Positions 1-10,774 of a stretch of DNA of 20,919 bases are shown here, in pieces. Source of the stretch: Phytophthora quininea. Its lineage: Eukaryota > Oomycota > Peronosporomycetes > Peronosporales > Peronosporaceae. The notes under the pieces are model-generated. The model did no database searches, was not told the origin of the DNA, and saw only the letters and a program-made list of their open reading frames with translations. Each line of letters begins with the position of its first letter. The stretch's first letter is position 1. The translations under genes were made by a program, and so were the position numbers. The DNA lies in contig JAAVTG010001035.1 in assembly GCA_011947345.1 (NCBI GenBank), positions 1 to 20,919 of the forward strand, read 5' to 3'.

Positions 1-1196
1 TATATATATGGTCGGCGCTACATATGTATCGCACTAAAATGACGTCGCGTTATGGGCTCTATTTTGGGCTTTTGCTGTTTATTCCTGTAGCGCGCTTTTT
101 AGCGCCCAAGTTAGTACTACTCGATACACTATTTTCGGTTATCAGACGATACTGACGGTAATACTGATCACAGCATAATGAAACTAAGTGTAACTGGGGT
201 TTTCAGTATGGCGAACATGATGGTGATACTCTGAGCGAGCAGAAACAGGCGCATCCGCCAATCAGCGATCCGCAACGAAAACAACGGCTGTACTCCACCG
301 ATTGAGCTGAAAACTTGGGGAACTACATTTTCATATACGGAGAACATGATGGTGATAGTCTGATGTGACAGAGACAGGTCCATCAGCCAATCAGCGATCA
401 GGAACGATTGCTGCGGCTGTACATACCGGTTTCGGCTGAAAACGTAGGGGACGACGCTTTCATATACGGGGAAGAAGATGGTGATAGTGTGAAAGACAGA
501 GACAGGCCCATCACCCAATCAGCGATCGGGAAGGATAGCTATGGCCGGAATTACCGGATTGGGATGAAAACTTAGGAGACGACGTTTTCATATGTGGAGA
601 AGAAGATGGTGATCGTCTGAGATGACATAGACAGGCCCATCAGCCAATCAGCGAGGAGCAACGTTATCTACGGTGGCACACACCTGCTTCGACTAAAACC
701 TGGAGAATCACGTGTTTGTATACGCGGAACACGATGGTGACACTGCGAAGTGATAGAGACAGGCCTGTCAACCAATCGACGATCGGTAAGGTTCATTACG
801 GCCGCTTACTCCCGTTTGGGATGAGAACTTGAGACTACGTTTGCGTATGTGGGAAGAAGATGGTGATCGTTTGCAGCGACAGAAACTGGTGCATCCGCCA
901 ATGAGCGTTCACAGACGCCATTGCAGGCATCGTACGCCCGACTCAATCGAAACAGTGAAGAGATATGTTTCGACGCAAGGTGAACATGCTGGCGGGACTC
1001 AACGAAGAACATAATGAAAGTACGTCCTTGAGTCTGTGATTATGAGACAAATGGTGTGTAAGGTCGGAATATGTGTGGCAACTGAATGTGCGTATGTAGG
1101 TTTAAATGTTTGTATAGTGCGAGTGTATGCAGCGTATCATTGGAGGTTGGGAAGTCTGTTGTCGAGGAGAATATGTGTAGCATAAGCATGTTGTAT
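1..1196. repeat. Subtelomeric repeat unit U1 (left edge cut by the window)
   Basis: The window opens inside the TA run that starts every unit, followed by GGTCGGCGCTAC at 10. The head covers about 1-199, six 129-bp monomers about 200-968, and the following block about 969-1196. The unit stops after GTTGTAT, where longer units continue CATATATAG. It shares with U2 the six-monomer organisation and the variant GAACATGATGG in monomer 1. It lacks the G/T-rich tail. No gene is supported. Confidence 0.93.
200..968. repeat. 129-bp tandem monomers, six copies (U1)
   Basis: The anchor GATGGTGAT recurs at 219, 348, 477, 605, 733 and 859, giving spacings of 129, 129, 128, 128 and 126. Each monomer starts near TTTTCATATACGG and most contain CCAATCAGCGA. 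Monomer 6 reads CCAATGAGCG, and its distal part is diverged. A decayed partial seventh copy may follow at about 969 (GGTGAACATGCTGG). Six of these monomers form the core of U1 and U2. Confidence 0.9.
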
Positions 1197-2482
1197 CTAT
1201 ATATATATGGTCGGCGCTACATATGTATCGCACTAAAATGACGTCGCGTTATGGGCTCTATTTTGGGCATTTGCTGCTGTTTATTCCTGTAGCGCTGCTT
1301 TTAGCGCCCAGTTAGTACTACTCGATACACTATTTTCGGTTATCAGACGATACTGACGGTAATACTGATCAGAGCATAATGAAACTAAGTGTAACTGGGG
1401 TTTTCAGTACGGCGAACATGATGGTGATACTCTGAGCGAGCAGAAACAGGCGCATCCGCCAATCAGCGATCCGCAACGAAAACAACGGCTGTACTCCACC
1501 GATTGAGCTGAAAACTTGGGGAACTACATTTTCATATACGGAGAACATGATGGTGATAGTCTGATGTGACAGAGACAGGCCCATCAGCCAATCAGCGATC
1601 AGGAACGATTGCTGCGGCTGTACATACCGGTTTCGGCTGAAAACGTAGGGGACGACGCTTTCATATACGGGGAAGAAGATGGTGATAGTGTGAAAAGACA
1701 GAGACAGGCCCATCACCCAATCAGCGATCGAGAAGGATAGCTATGGCCGGAATTACCGGATTGGGATGAGAACTTGGGAGACGACGTTTTCATATGTGGA
1801 GAAGAAGATGGTGATCGTCTGAGATGACATAGACAGGCCCATCAGCCAATCAGCGAGGAGCAACGTTATCTACGGTGGCACACACCTGCTTCGACTACAA
1901 CCTTGAGAATCACGTGTTTGTATACGCGGAACACGAAGGTGACACTGCGAAGTGATAGAGACAGGCCTGTCAAGCAGTCAACGATCGGTAAGGATAATTA
2001 CGGCCGCTTACTCCCGTTTGGGATGAGAACTTGCGAGACTACGTTTGGGTATGTGGGAAGAAGATGGTGATAGTTGGCAGCGACAGAAACTGGTGCATCC
2101 GCCAATGAGCGTTCACATACGCCATTGCAGGCATCGTACGCCCGACGGATTCGAAACAGTGAAGAGATATGTTTCGACGCAAGGTGAACTTGCTGGTTGG
2201 ACTCAACGAAGAATACAAAGAGAATAAGTATTTGAGTATGTGATTATGAGACAAATGGTGTGTAAGGTCGGAATATGTGTAGCAACTGAATGTGCGTATG
2301 TAGGTTTGAATGTTTGTATAGTACGAGTGTATGCAGCGTATCATTGGAGGTTGGAAGTCTGTTGTCGAGGGAGAATATGTGTCGAATAAGCGTGTTGTAT
2401 CATATATAGATGTGTGTATGGGAACGACAAAAAGGTATGTAGACTAGTTAATGAAACGATGATGAATAAGAAGTAGTGGAAA
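1197..2482. repeat. Subtelomeric repeat unit U2 (short, six monomers)
   Basis: It starts CTATATATATATGG at 1197. The head runs to about 1400, six monomers of 128-129 bp lie at about 1401-2172, and the following block ends at AGTGGAAA, just before the CTATATATATGG of U3. The distal block carries a haplotype (AAAAAGGTATG, GAAACGATGATGAATAAG) also seen in U5 and, with small changes, in U8. U8 is cut at the same point. No coding region is supported. Confidence 0.93.
1401..2172. repeat. 129-bp tandem monomers, six copies (U2)
   Basis: The anchors lie at 1420, 1549, 1678, 1807, 1935 and 2063. Monomer 4 (CGGGAATT-type, GGCCGGAATTACCGG) is kept here and in U1 but is absent from U3-U11, where monomer 3 passes directly into the GAGGAGCAACG copy. 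That fits loss of exactly one monomer. Confidence 0.9.
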
Positions 2483-2687
2483 CTATATATATGGTCGGCG
2501 CTACATATGTATCGCACTAAAATGACGTCGCGTTATGGGCTCTATTTTGGGCTTTTGCTGCTGTTTATTCCTGTAGCGCGCTGCTTTTAGCGCCCAAATG
2601 AGTACTACTCGATACACTATTTTCGGTTATCAGACGATACTGACGGTAATACTGATCACAGCATAATGAAACTAAGTGTAACTGGGG

Positions 2688-3329
2688 TTTTCAGTATGGC
2701 GAACAGGATGGTGATACTCTGAGCGAGCAGAAACAGGCGCATCCGCCAATCAGCGATCCGCATCGATAACAACGGCTGTACTCCACCGATTGGGCTGAAA
2801 ACTGGGGAAGTATGTTTTCATATACGGGAACATGATGGTGATAGTCTGATGTGACAGAGACAGGCCCATCATCCAATCAGCGATCAGGAACGATTGCTGC
2901 GGCTGTACATACCGGTTTAGGCTGAAAACTTAGGGGACGACGCTTTCATATACGGGGAAGAAGATGGTGATAGTGTGAAAAGACAGAGACAGGCCCATCA
3001 CCCAATCAGCGAGGAGCAACGTTATCTACGGTGGCACACACCTGCTTCGACTAAAACCTTGGAGAATCACGTGTTTGTATACGAGGAACACGATGGTGAC
3101 ACTGCGAAGTGATAGAGACAGGCCTGTCAAGCAGTCAACGATCAGGAAGGTTAATTACGGCCGCTTACTCCCGTTTGGGATGAGAACTTGGGAGACTACG
3201 TTTTCGTATGTGGGGAAGAAGATGGTGATGTTTGCAGCGACAGAAACTGGTGCATCCACCAATGAGCGTTCACAAACGCCATTGCAGGCATCGTACGCCC
3301 GACTCATCGAAACAGTGAAGAGATATGTT
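2688..3329. repeat. 129-bp tandem monomers, five copies (U3)
   Basis: The anchors lie at 2707, 2834, 2963, 3092 and 3221. The 127-bp first spacing comes from single-base losses in GGGG-type runs, relative to U4. Confidence 0.9.
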
Positions 3330-3639
3330 TCGACGCAAGGTGAACTTGCTGGCGGGACTCAACGAAGAACATAATGAAAGTACGTACTTGAGTATGTGAT
3401 TATGAGACAAATGGTGTGTAAGGTCGGAATATGTGTAGCAACTGAATGTGCGTATGTAGGTTTGAATGTTTGTATAGTGCGAGTGTATGCAGCGTATCAT
3501 TGGAGGTTGGGAAGTCTGTTGTCGAGGGAGAATATGTGTAGCATAAGCGTGTTGTATCATATAGATGTGTGTATGGGAACGACAAAAACGTATGTAGACT
3601 AGTTAATGCAACGAGGATCAATAAGAAGTAGTGGAAACA

Positions 3640-4727
3640 GGTCATGGATGACTATGCGTGCGAGAGTGTTATTTGTTATTGGGAGTCGTATGAAGGTGAG
3701 TGAGTGTACGCTTGTGTAGAGTAGGGGTAGGTGTAGCATATGAGTGTGTAGAGTGGAATGTATGCAGAGAATGCGTGTTATTGTGTATGGACGTGTCTGT
3801 GTCTGCGTGTTGGTAGTATATGGTTTGAGTAAAATGAACATATCAATAGTATGCTTTATGATAGGTAAACGAGAAAGATAGAGTGGAGTGAAAGAAAAAA
3901 GAAAAGAATGATAATAGTTGATTATAATGAGATGGATTGGGATTGATCGGAAAGGTGATTTGAGTGATTTGCAGAGATAGGTAGTAATGTGGAAAAATGA
4001 GAAGAAGAAGAAGTATGTGGAGAGTATGGATAGTAGATAATCGTGTAAGAGTGTATATACGTGTAAGTGTAGGAGGTGTGTAAGAGTAAAAATGTAGATA
4101 TTGTATGGAGAAGAATGAGTATGTGAAATAGGAATGTTTAAAGAAGGAGTATGTAGAGAATAAATGGGTGTAGTGTAAAGGTGAGTGTGTAAGATAAGAG
4201 TGTGTGAGAAGAGAAAAAATGGAGTTGAGGAAGGAATGGAGAAAATGTGAGTAATAGAAAATTTAAGAAAAATGGTGGGTGTTTGTGTGTTTGTGTTTAT
4301 GCAGAGAATGGATGGATGTCTGTGTGTATGAGTGTCATGAGTGTATGTAGAGAATAGACGGATGTGTGTTTGATGTATGTGGAGTATGGATGAATGTTGT
4401 GGTAACAGACGGCATATGGAGTGTGAGTGTAAGTATGTGTGAGTGTAAATAGAGTAAATGTAAAAAGTGTGATTGTGAATAGAGTGTGATTGTTGAAGAG
4501 CATAAGTGTGAAAGTATGAATATGTGAGAGCATGAGAACGTGTATGTGAGAGTGTGAGAGTGTGGAGTGTGAGTGTGTGTAGAGGTGAGTGTGTAGAGGA
4601 GTGTGTGTGTGTGTGAGTGGAGTGTTGTAGAGTGTGAGTGTTGTAGAGTGTGAGTATGTGTAGAGTGTGAGTGGAGTGTGTGTAGAGTATAAGTGTGTAG
4701 GGTTTGAGTGTGAATATGAGTGTGTGT
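3640..4727. repeat. C-poor G/T/A-rich tail of U3
   Basis: About 1.1 kb of + strand sequence dominated by G, T and A. It contains a purine-rich stretch (AATGAGAAGAAGAAGAAG) and then GTGTGAGTG-type repeats. TAGGGTTTG occurs at 4698-4706, about 20 bases before the end. The only long open frames here are read on the - strand as His/Thr/Ser/Leu-rich low-complexity translations of the repeat. They end at arbitrary points and shift between units, so I do not call a gene. Confidence 0.85.
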
Positions 4728-4934
4728 CTTATATATATATGGTCGGCGCTACATATGTATCGCACTAAAATGACGTCGCGTTATGGGCTCTATTTTGGGC
4801 TTTGCTGCTGTTTATTCCTGTAGCGCGCTGTTTTTAGCGCCCAAATGAGTACTACTCGATACACTATTTTCGGTTATCAGACGATACTGACGGTAATACT
4901 GATCACAGCATAATGAAACTAAGTGTAACTGGGG
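4728..4934. promoter_or_regulatory. Representative unit head: TA run, hairpin and possible TATA box
   Basis: The head starts with CTTATATATATATGG, then the palindrome TACATATGTA, a CRE-like TGACGTCG, and GCGCT...AGCGC, which can pair as a 5-bp stem around a short T-rich loop. Heads start at the same sequence at 1197, 2483, 6979, 8327, 10570, 12824, 13985, 15375, 16771 and 18003. The TA run would serve as a TATA box in either direction. Together with the CCAAT motifs in the monomers it could drive - strand transcription into the neighbouring unit. This is inference from motifs only; the nearest CCAAT lies about 250 bp away, farther than usual. Confidence 0.3.
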
Positions 4935-5578
4935 TTTTCAGTATGGCGAACAGGATGGTGATACTCTGAGCGAGCAGAAACAGGCGCATCCGCCAATCAG
5001 CGATCAGCATCGAAAACAACGGCTGTACTCCACCGATTGGGCTGAAAACTGGTGGAAGCATGTTTTCATATACGGGGAACATGATGGTGATAGTCTGATG
5101 TGACAGAGACAGGCCCATCATCCAATCAGCGATCAGGAACGATTGCTGCGGCTGTACATACCGGTTTAGGCTGAAAACTTAGGGGACGACGCTTTCATAT
5201 ACGGGGAAGAAGATGGTGATAGTGTGAAAAGACAGAGACAGGCCCATCACCCAATCAGCGAGGAGCAACGTTATCTACGGTGGCACACACCTGCTTCGAC
5301 TAAAACCTTGAGAATCACGTGTTTGTATACGAGGAACACGATGGTGACACTGCGAAGTGATAGAGACAGGCCTGTCAAGCAGTCAACGATCAGGAAGGAT
5401 AATTACGGCCGCTTACTCCCGTTTGGGATGAGAACTTGGGAGACTACGTTTTCGTATGTGGGGAAGAAGATGGTGATGATTTGCAGCGACAGAAACTGGT
5501 GCATCCACCAATGAGCGTTCACAAACGCCATTGCAGGCATCGTACGCCCGACAGATTCGAAACAGTGAAGAGATATGT
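4935..5578. repeat. 129-bp tandem monomers, five copies (U4)
   Basis: The anchors lie at 4954, 5083, 5212, 5340 and 5469. Monomers 1-3 carry CCAATCAGCG, monomer 4 the altered CAGTCAACG, and monomer 5 CCAATGAGCG. Confidence 0.9.
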
Positions 5579-5889
5579 TTCGACGCAAGGTGAACTTGCT
5601 GGCGGGACTCAACGAAGAACATAATGAAAGTACGTACTTGAGTATGTGATTATGAGACAAATGGTGTGTAAGGTCGGAATATGTGTAGCAACTGAATGTG
5701 CGTACGTAGGTTTGAATGTTTGTATAGTGCGAGTGTATGCAGCGTATCATTGGAGGTTGGGAAGTCTGTTGTCGAGGGAGAATATGTGTAGAATAAGCGT
5801 GTTGTATCATATATAGATGTGTGTATGGGAACGACAAAAACGTATGTAGACTAGTTAATGCAACGAGGATCAATAAGAAGTAGTGGAAA

Positions 5890-6978
5890 CAGGTCATGGA
5901 TGACTATGCGTGCGAGAGTGTTATTTGTTATTGGGAATCGTATGAAGGTGAGTGAGTGTACGCTTGTGTAGAGTAGGGGTAGGTGTAGCATATGAGTGTG
6001 TAGAGTGGGAATGTATGCAGAGAATGCGTGTTATTGTGTATGGATGTGTTCGTGTTTGCGTGTTGGTAGTATATGGTTTGAGTAAAAGTGTCAATAGTAT
6101 GCTTTGGTGATAGGTAAATGAGAAAGATAGAGTGGGAGTGAAAGAAAAAAGAAAAGAATGATAATAGTTGATTATAATGAGATGGATTGGGATTGATCGA
6201 AAGGTGATTTGAGTGATTTGGTAGAGATAGGTAGTAATGTGGAAAATGAGAAGAAGAAGAAGTATGTGGAGAGTATGGATAGTAGATAATCGTGTAAGAG
6301 TGTATATACAAGTGTAGGAGGTGTGTAAGAGTAAAAATGTAGATATTGTATGGAGAAGAATGAGTATGTGAAATAGGAATGTTTAAAGAAGGAGTATGTA
6401 GAGAATAAATGGGTGTAGTGTAAAGTGTGAGTGTGTAAGATAAGAGTGTGTGAGAAGAGAAAATGGAGTTGAGGAAGGAATGGAGAAAATGTGAGTAATA
6501 GAAAGAAGAAAGATGGTGGGTGTTTGTGTGTTTGTGTTTATGCAGAGAATGGATGGATGTCTGTGTATGAGTGTATGAGTGTATGTAGAGAATAGACGGA
6601 TGTCTGTGCTTGTTTGAGTATGTGAGTATGGATGAATGTTTGTGGTAAATAGACGTGTATATGGAGTGTGAGTGTAAGCATGTGTGAGTGTAAATAGAGA
6701 GTAAATGTAAAAAGTGTGATTGTGAATAGAGTGTGATTGTTGAAGAGTATAAGTGTGTGTAAAGTATGAATATGTGAGAGCATGAGAATGTGTATGTGAG
6801 AGTGTGAGTGTGTGTGGAGTGTGTGTAGAGTGTGAGTGTGTGAGTGTGTGTGTGTGTGTGTGGATGTGAGTGTTGTAGAGTGTGAGTGTTGTAGAGTGTG
6901 AGTATGTGTAGAGTGTGAGTGTGAGTGTGTAGAGTATAAGTGTGTGTAGGGTTTGAGTGTGAATATGAGTGTGTGTGT
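5890..6978. repeat. C-poor G/T/A-rich tail of U4
   Basis: The organisation follows U3 with many small indels. It includes a (TG)n microsatellite at about 6844-6862 and TAGGGTTTG at 6947-6955. No gene is supported. Confidence 0.85.
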
Positions 6979-8326
6979 CTATATATATATGGTCGGCGCT
7001 ACATATGTATCGCACTAAAATGACGTCGCGTTATGGGCTCTATTTTGGGCTTTTGCTGCTGTTTATTCCTGTAGCGCGCTGCTTTTTAGCGCCCAAATGA
7101 GTACTACTCGATACACTATTTTCGGTTATCAGACGATACTGACGGTAATACTGATCACAGCATAAAGAAACTAAGTGTAACTGGGGTTTTCAGTATGGCG
7201 AACAGGATGGTGATACTCTGAGCGAGCAGAAACAGGCGCATCCGCCAATCAGCGATCAGCAACGAAAACAACGGCTGTACTCCACCGATTGGGCTGAAAA
7301 CTGGTGGAAGTATGTTTTCATATACGGGGAACATGATGGTGATAGTCTGATGTGACAGAGACAGGCCCATCATCCAATCAGCGATCAGGAACGATTGCTG
7401 CGGCTGTACATACCGGTTTAGGCTGAAAACTTAGGGGACGACGCTTTCATATACGGGGAAGAAGATGGTGATAGTGTGAAAAGACAGAGACAGGCCCATC
7501 ACCCAATCAGCGAGGAGCAACGTTATCTACGGTGGCACACACCTGCTTCGACTAAAACCTTGAGAATCACGTGTTTGTATACGAGGAACACGATGGTGAC
7601 ACTGCGAAGTGATAGAGACAGGCCTGTCAAGCAGTCAACGATCAGGAAGGATAATTACGGCCGCTTACTCCCGTTTGGGATGAGAACTTGGGAGACTACG
7701 TTTTCGTATGTGGGAAGAAGATGGTGATGATTTGCAGCGACAGAAACTGGTGCATCCACCAATGAGCGTTCACAAACGCCATTGCAGGCATCGTACGCCC
7801 GACAGATTCGAAACAGTGAAGAGATATGTTTTGACGCAAGGTGAACTTGCTGGTTGGACTCAACGAAGAACATAATGAAAGTGCGTACTTGAGTATGTGA
7901 TTATGAGACAAATGGTGTGTAAGGTCGGAATATGTGTAGCAACTGAATGTGCGCACGTAGGTTTGAATGTTTGTATAGTGCGAGTGTATGCAGCGTATCA
8001 TTGGAGGTTGGGAAGTCTGTTGTCGAGGGAGAATATGTGTCGAATAAGCGTGTTGTATCATATATAGATGTGTGTATGGGAACGACAAAAGGTATGTAGA
8101 CTAGTTAATGAAACGATGATGAATAAGAAGTAGTGGAAAACGGTCATGGATGACTATGCGTGCGAGAGTGGTATTGGGAGTCGTATGAAGGTGAGTGAGT
8201 GTACGCTTGTGTAGAGTACGCGTAGGTGTCGAATAGGAGTGTGTAGAGTGGGAATGTATGCAGAGAATGCGTGTTATTGTGTATGGATGTGTTGGTGTTT
8301 GATTGTTCGTAGTACATGGTTTGAGT
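6979..8326. repeat. Subtelomeric repeat unit U5 (short)
   Basis: The head is about 6979-7186, five monomers about 7187-7829, then the following block and only the first 180 or so bases of the tail. It is cut after ATGGTTTGAGT, at a breakpoint unique in this window. Its distal block shares the AAAGGTATG / GAAACGATGATGAATAAG haplotype with U2. It has its own changes: CAGCATAAAG in the head, and a short deletion in GTGTTATTTGTTATTGGG that leaves GTGGTATTGGG. Confidence 0.93.
7187..7829. repeat. 129-bp tandem monomers, five copies (U5)
   Basis: The anchors run from 7206 to 7720 with the same organisation as U4. The last monomer has GTGGGAAG, against GTGGGGAAG in most units. Confidence 0.89.
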
Positions 8327-8530
8327 CTATATATATATGGTCGGCGCTACATATGTATCGCACTAAATGACGTCGCGTTATGGGCTCTATTTTGGGCTTT
8401 TGCTGCTGTTTATTCCTGTAGCGCGCTTTTTAGCGCCCAAATGAGTACTACTCGATACACTATTTTCGGTTATCAGACGATACTGACGGTAATACTGATC
8501 ACAGCATAACGAAACTAAGTGTAACTGGGG

Positions 8531-9175
8531 TTTTCAGTATGGCGAACAGGATGGTGATACCCTGAGCGAGCAGAAACAGGCGCATCCGCCAATCAGCGAT
8601 CAGCATCGAAAACAACGGCTGTACTCCACCGATTGGGCTGAAAACTGGTGGAAGTATGTTTTCATATACGGGGAACATGATGGTGATAGTCTGATGTGAC
8701 AGAGACAGGCCCATCATCCAATCAGCGATCAGGAACGATTGCTGCGGCTGTACATACCGGTTTAGGCTGAAAACTTAGGGGACGACGCTTTCATATACGG
8801 GGAAGAAGATGGTGATAGTGTGAAAAGACAGAGACAGGCCCATCACCCAATCAGCGAGGAGCAACGTTATCTACGGTGGCACACACCTGCTTCGACTAAA
8901 ACCTTGGAGAATCACGTGTTTGTATACGAGGAACACGATGGTGACACTGCGAAGTGATAGAGACAGGCCTGTCAAGCAGTCAACGATCAGGAAGGATAAT
9001 TACGGCCGCTTACTCCCGTTTGGGATGAGAACTTGGGAGACTACGTTTTCGTATGTGGGGAAGAAGATGGTGATGATTTGCAGCGACAGAAACTGGTGCA
9101 TCCACCAATGAGCGTTCACAAACGCCATTGCAGGCATCGTACGCCCGACAGATTCGAAACAGTGAAGAGATATGT
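8531..9175. repeat. 129-bp tandem monomers, five copies (U6)
   Basis: The first anchor is at 8550 and the last at 9066. The order of monomer types is the same as in U4. This is the first unit with GATACCCTG in monomer 1. Confidence 0.89.
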
Positions 9176-9487
9176 TTTGACGCAAGGTGAACTTGCTGGT
9201 TGGACTCAACGAAGAACATAATGAAAGTGCGTACTTGAGTATGTGATTATGAGACAAATGGTGTGTAAGGTCGGAATATGTGTAGCAACTGAATGTGCGT
9301 ATGTAGGTTTGAATGTTTGTATAGTGCGAGTGTATGCAGCGTATCATTGGAGGTTGGGAAGTCTGTTGTCGAGGGAGAATATGTGTAGCATAAGCGTGTT
9401 GTATCATATATAGATGTGTGTATGGGAACGACAAAAACGTATGTAGACTAGTTAATGCAACGAGGATCAATAAGAAGTAGTGGAAAC

Positions 9488-10569
9488 AGGTCATGGATGA
9501 CTATGCGTGCGAGAGTGTTATTTGTTATTGGGAGTCGTATGAAGGTGAGTGAGTGTACGCTTGTGTAGAGTAGGGGTGTAGCATATGAGTGTGTAGAGTG
9601 GGAATGTATGCAGAGAATGCGTGTTATTGTGTATGGATGTGTTCGTGTTTGCGTGTTGGTAGTATATGGTTTGAGTAAAAGGAACGTGTCAATAGTATGC
9701 TTTGGTGATAGGTAAATGAGAAAGATAGAGTGGAGTGAAAGAAAAAAGAAAAGAATGATAATAGTTGATTATAATGAGATGGATTGGGATTGATCGGAAA
9801 GGTGATTTGATGATTTGATAGAGATAGGTAGTAATGTGGAAAATGAGAAGAAGAAGAAGTATGTGGAGAGTATGGATAGTAGATAATCGTGTAAGAGTGT
9901 ATATACGTGTAAGTGTAGGAGGTGTGTAAGAGTAAAATGTAGATATTGTATGGAGAAGAATGAGTATGTGAAATAGGAATGTTTAAAGAAGGAGTATGTA
10001 GAGAATAAATGGGTGTAGTGTAAAGTGTGAGTGTGTAAGATAAGAGTGTGTGAGAAGAGAAAAATGGAGTTGAGGAAGGAATGGAGAAAATGTGAGTAAT
10101 AGAAAATTTAAGAAAATGGTGGGTGTTTGTGTGTTTGTGTTTATGTAGAGAATGGATGGATGTTTGTGTGTATGAGTGTATGAGTGTATGTAGAGAATAG
10201 ATGGATGTTTGTGTGAGTGTATGTGAGTATGGATGAATGTTTGTGGTAAATAGACGTGTATATGGAGTGTGAGTGTAAGTATGTGTGAGTGTAAATAGAG
10301 AGTAAATGTAAAAAGTGTGATTGTGAATAGAGTGTGATTGTTGAAGAGTATAAGTGTGTGTAAAGTATGAATATGTGAGAGTATGAGAATGTGTATGTGA
10401 GAGTGTGAGTGTGTGTGGAGAGTGTGTGTAGAGGAGTGTGTGTGTGTGTGTGTGTGTGTGTGAGGAGTGTTGTAGAGTGTGAGTGTTGTAGAGTGTGAGT
10501 ATGTGTAGAGTGAGTGTGAGTGTGTGTAGAGTATAAGTGTGTAGGGTTTGAGTGTGAATATGAGTGTGT
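9488..10569. repeat. C-poor G/T/A-rich tail of U6
   Basis: The organisation is the same, with a (GT)13 microsatellite at 10436-10462 and TAGGGTTTG at 10542-10550. It has fewer C residues than the U3 and U4 tails at matching positions. Confidence 0.85.
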
Positions 10570-10774
10570 CTATATATATATGGTCGGCGCTACATATGTA
10601 TCGCACTAAAATGACGTCGCGTTATGGGCTCTATTTTGGGCTTTTGCTGCTGTTTATTCCCTAGCGCTGCTTTTTAGCGCCCAAATGAGTACTACTCGAT
10701 ACACTATTTTCGGTTATCAGACGATACTGACGGTAATACTGATCACAGCATAACGAAACTAAGTGTAACTGGGG

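Larger units (their letters stand above)
2483..4727. repeat. Subtelomeric repeat unit U3 (long, with G/T-rich tail)
   Basis: It starts with a TA run one TA shorter than in most units. The head runs to about 2687, five monomers lie at about 2688-3329, the following block at about 3330-3640, and the C-poor tail at about 3640-4727. It ends GAGTGTGTGT before CTTATATATATATGG. Single-base deletions in monomers 1 and 2 shorten that spacing to 127 bp and break the open frame found there in other units, which argues against a coding role. Confidence 0.93.
4728..6978. repeat. Subtelomeric repeat unit U4 (long, with G/T-rich tail)
   Basis: This is a representative long unit. The head is about 4728-4934, five monomers are about 4935-5578, the following block is about 5579-5890 and the C-poor tail about 5890-6978. 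It ends (GT)5 before CTATATATATATGG. It resembles U3 most closely: both keep C at several tail positions where U6 and U7 have T. Confidence 0.94.
8327..10569. repeat. Subtelomeric repeat unit U6 (long, with G/T-rich tail)
   Basis: The head is about 8327-8530, five monomers about 8531-9175, the following block about 9176-9488 and the C-poor tail about 9488-10569. It ends (GT)3 before CTATATATATATGG, the same breakpoint class as U3, U4 and U7 but with fewer GT pairs. From this unit through U11 the first monomer reads GATACCCTG, where U1-U5 and U12 read GATACTCTG. Confidence 0.93.

Noticed and set aside
200..968. CRISPR-like array
   Set aside because: The repeats are directly adjacent, degenerate 129-bp monomers with no unique spacers, in a eukaryotic subtelomere.
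4728..4742. Flanking target-site duplications at unit boundaries
   Set aside because: No matching direct repeat surrounds a unit. The outer side of each unit simply becomes the next unit, so ordinary transposon insertion is not supported.
3599..4765. 388-residue open frame on the - strand, with shorter counterparts at 6383-7015, 9983-10606 and 12012-12860
   Set aside because: It is a His/Thr/Ser/Leu/Tyr-rich low-complexity translation of the C-free tail, open because the strand lacks most stop combinations. Length and frame change with every indel between units. The shared start (MRYICSADHIYI) merely lies in the head of the next unit and reads across the junction.
5224..5514. Recurrent 96-residue + strand open frame in U4 and also in U7, U9 and U10
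   Set aside because: It recurs only because the units are copies. It spans two monomers, is broken or shortened in other units, and has no recognisable domain or credible start context.
5403..5897. Recurrent 164-residue - strand open frame in U4, U6 and U7
   Set aside because: It crosses from the middle block into the monomers, varies in length (114-164) between units, and resembles no family I recognise.
10436..10462. G-quadruplex-forming tract in the tails
   Set aside because: Apart from the terminal telomere repeats, runs of GGG are too few and too widely spaced. This segment is a simple GT microsatellite.
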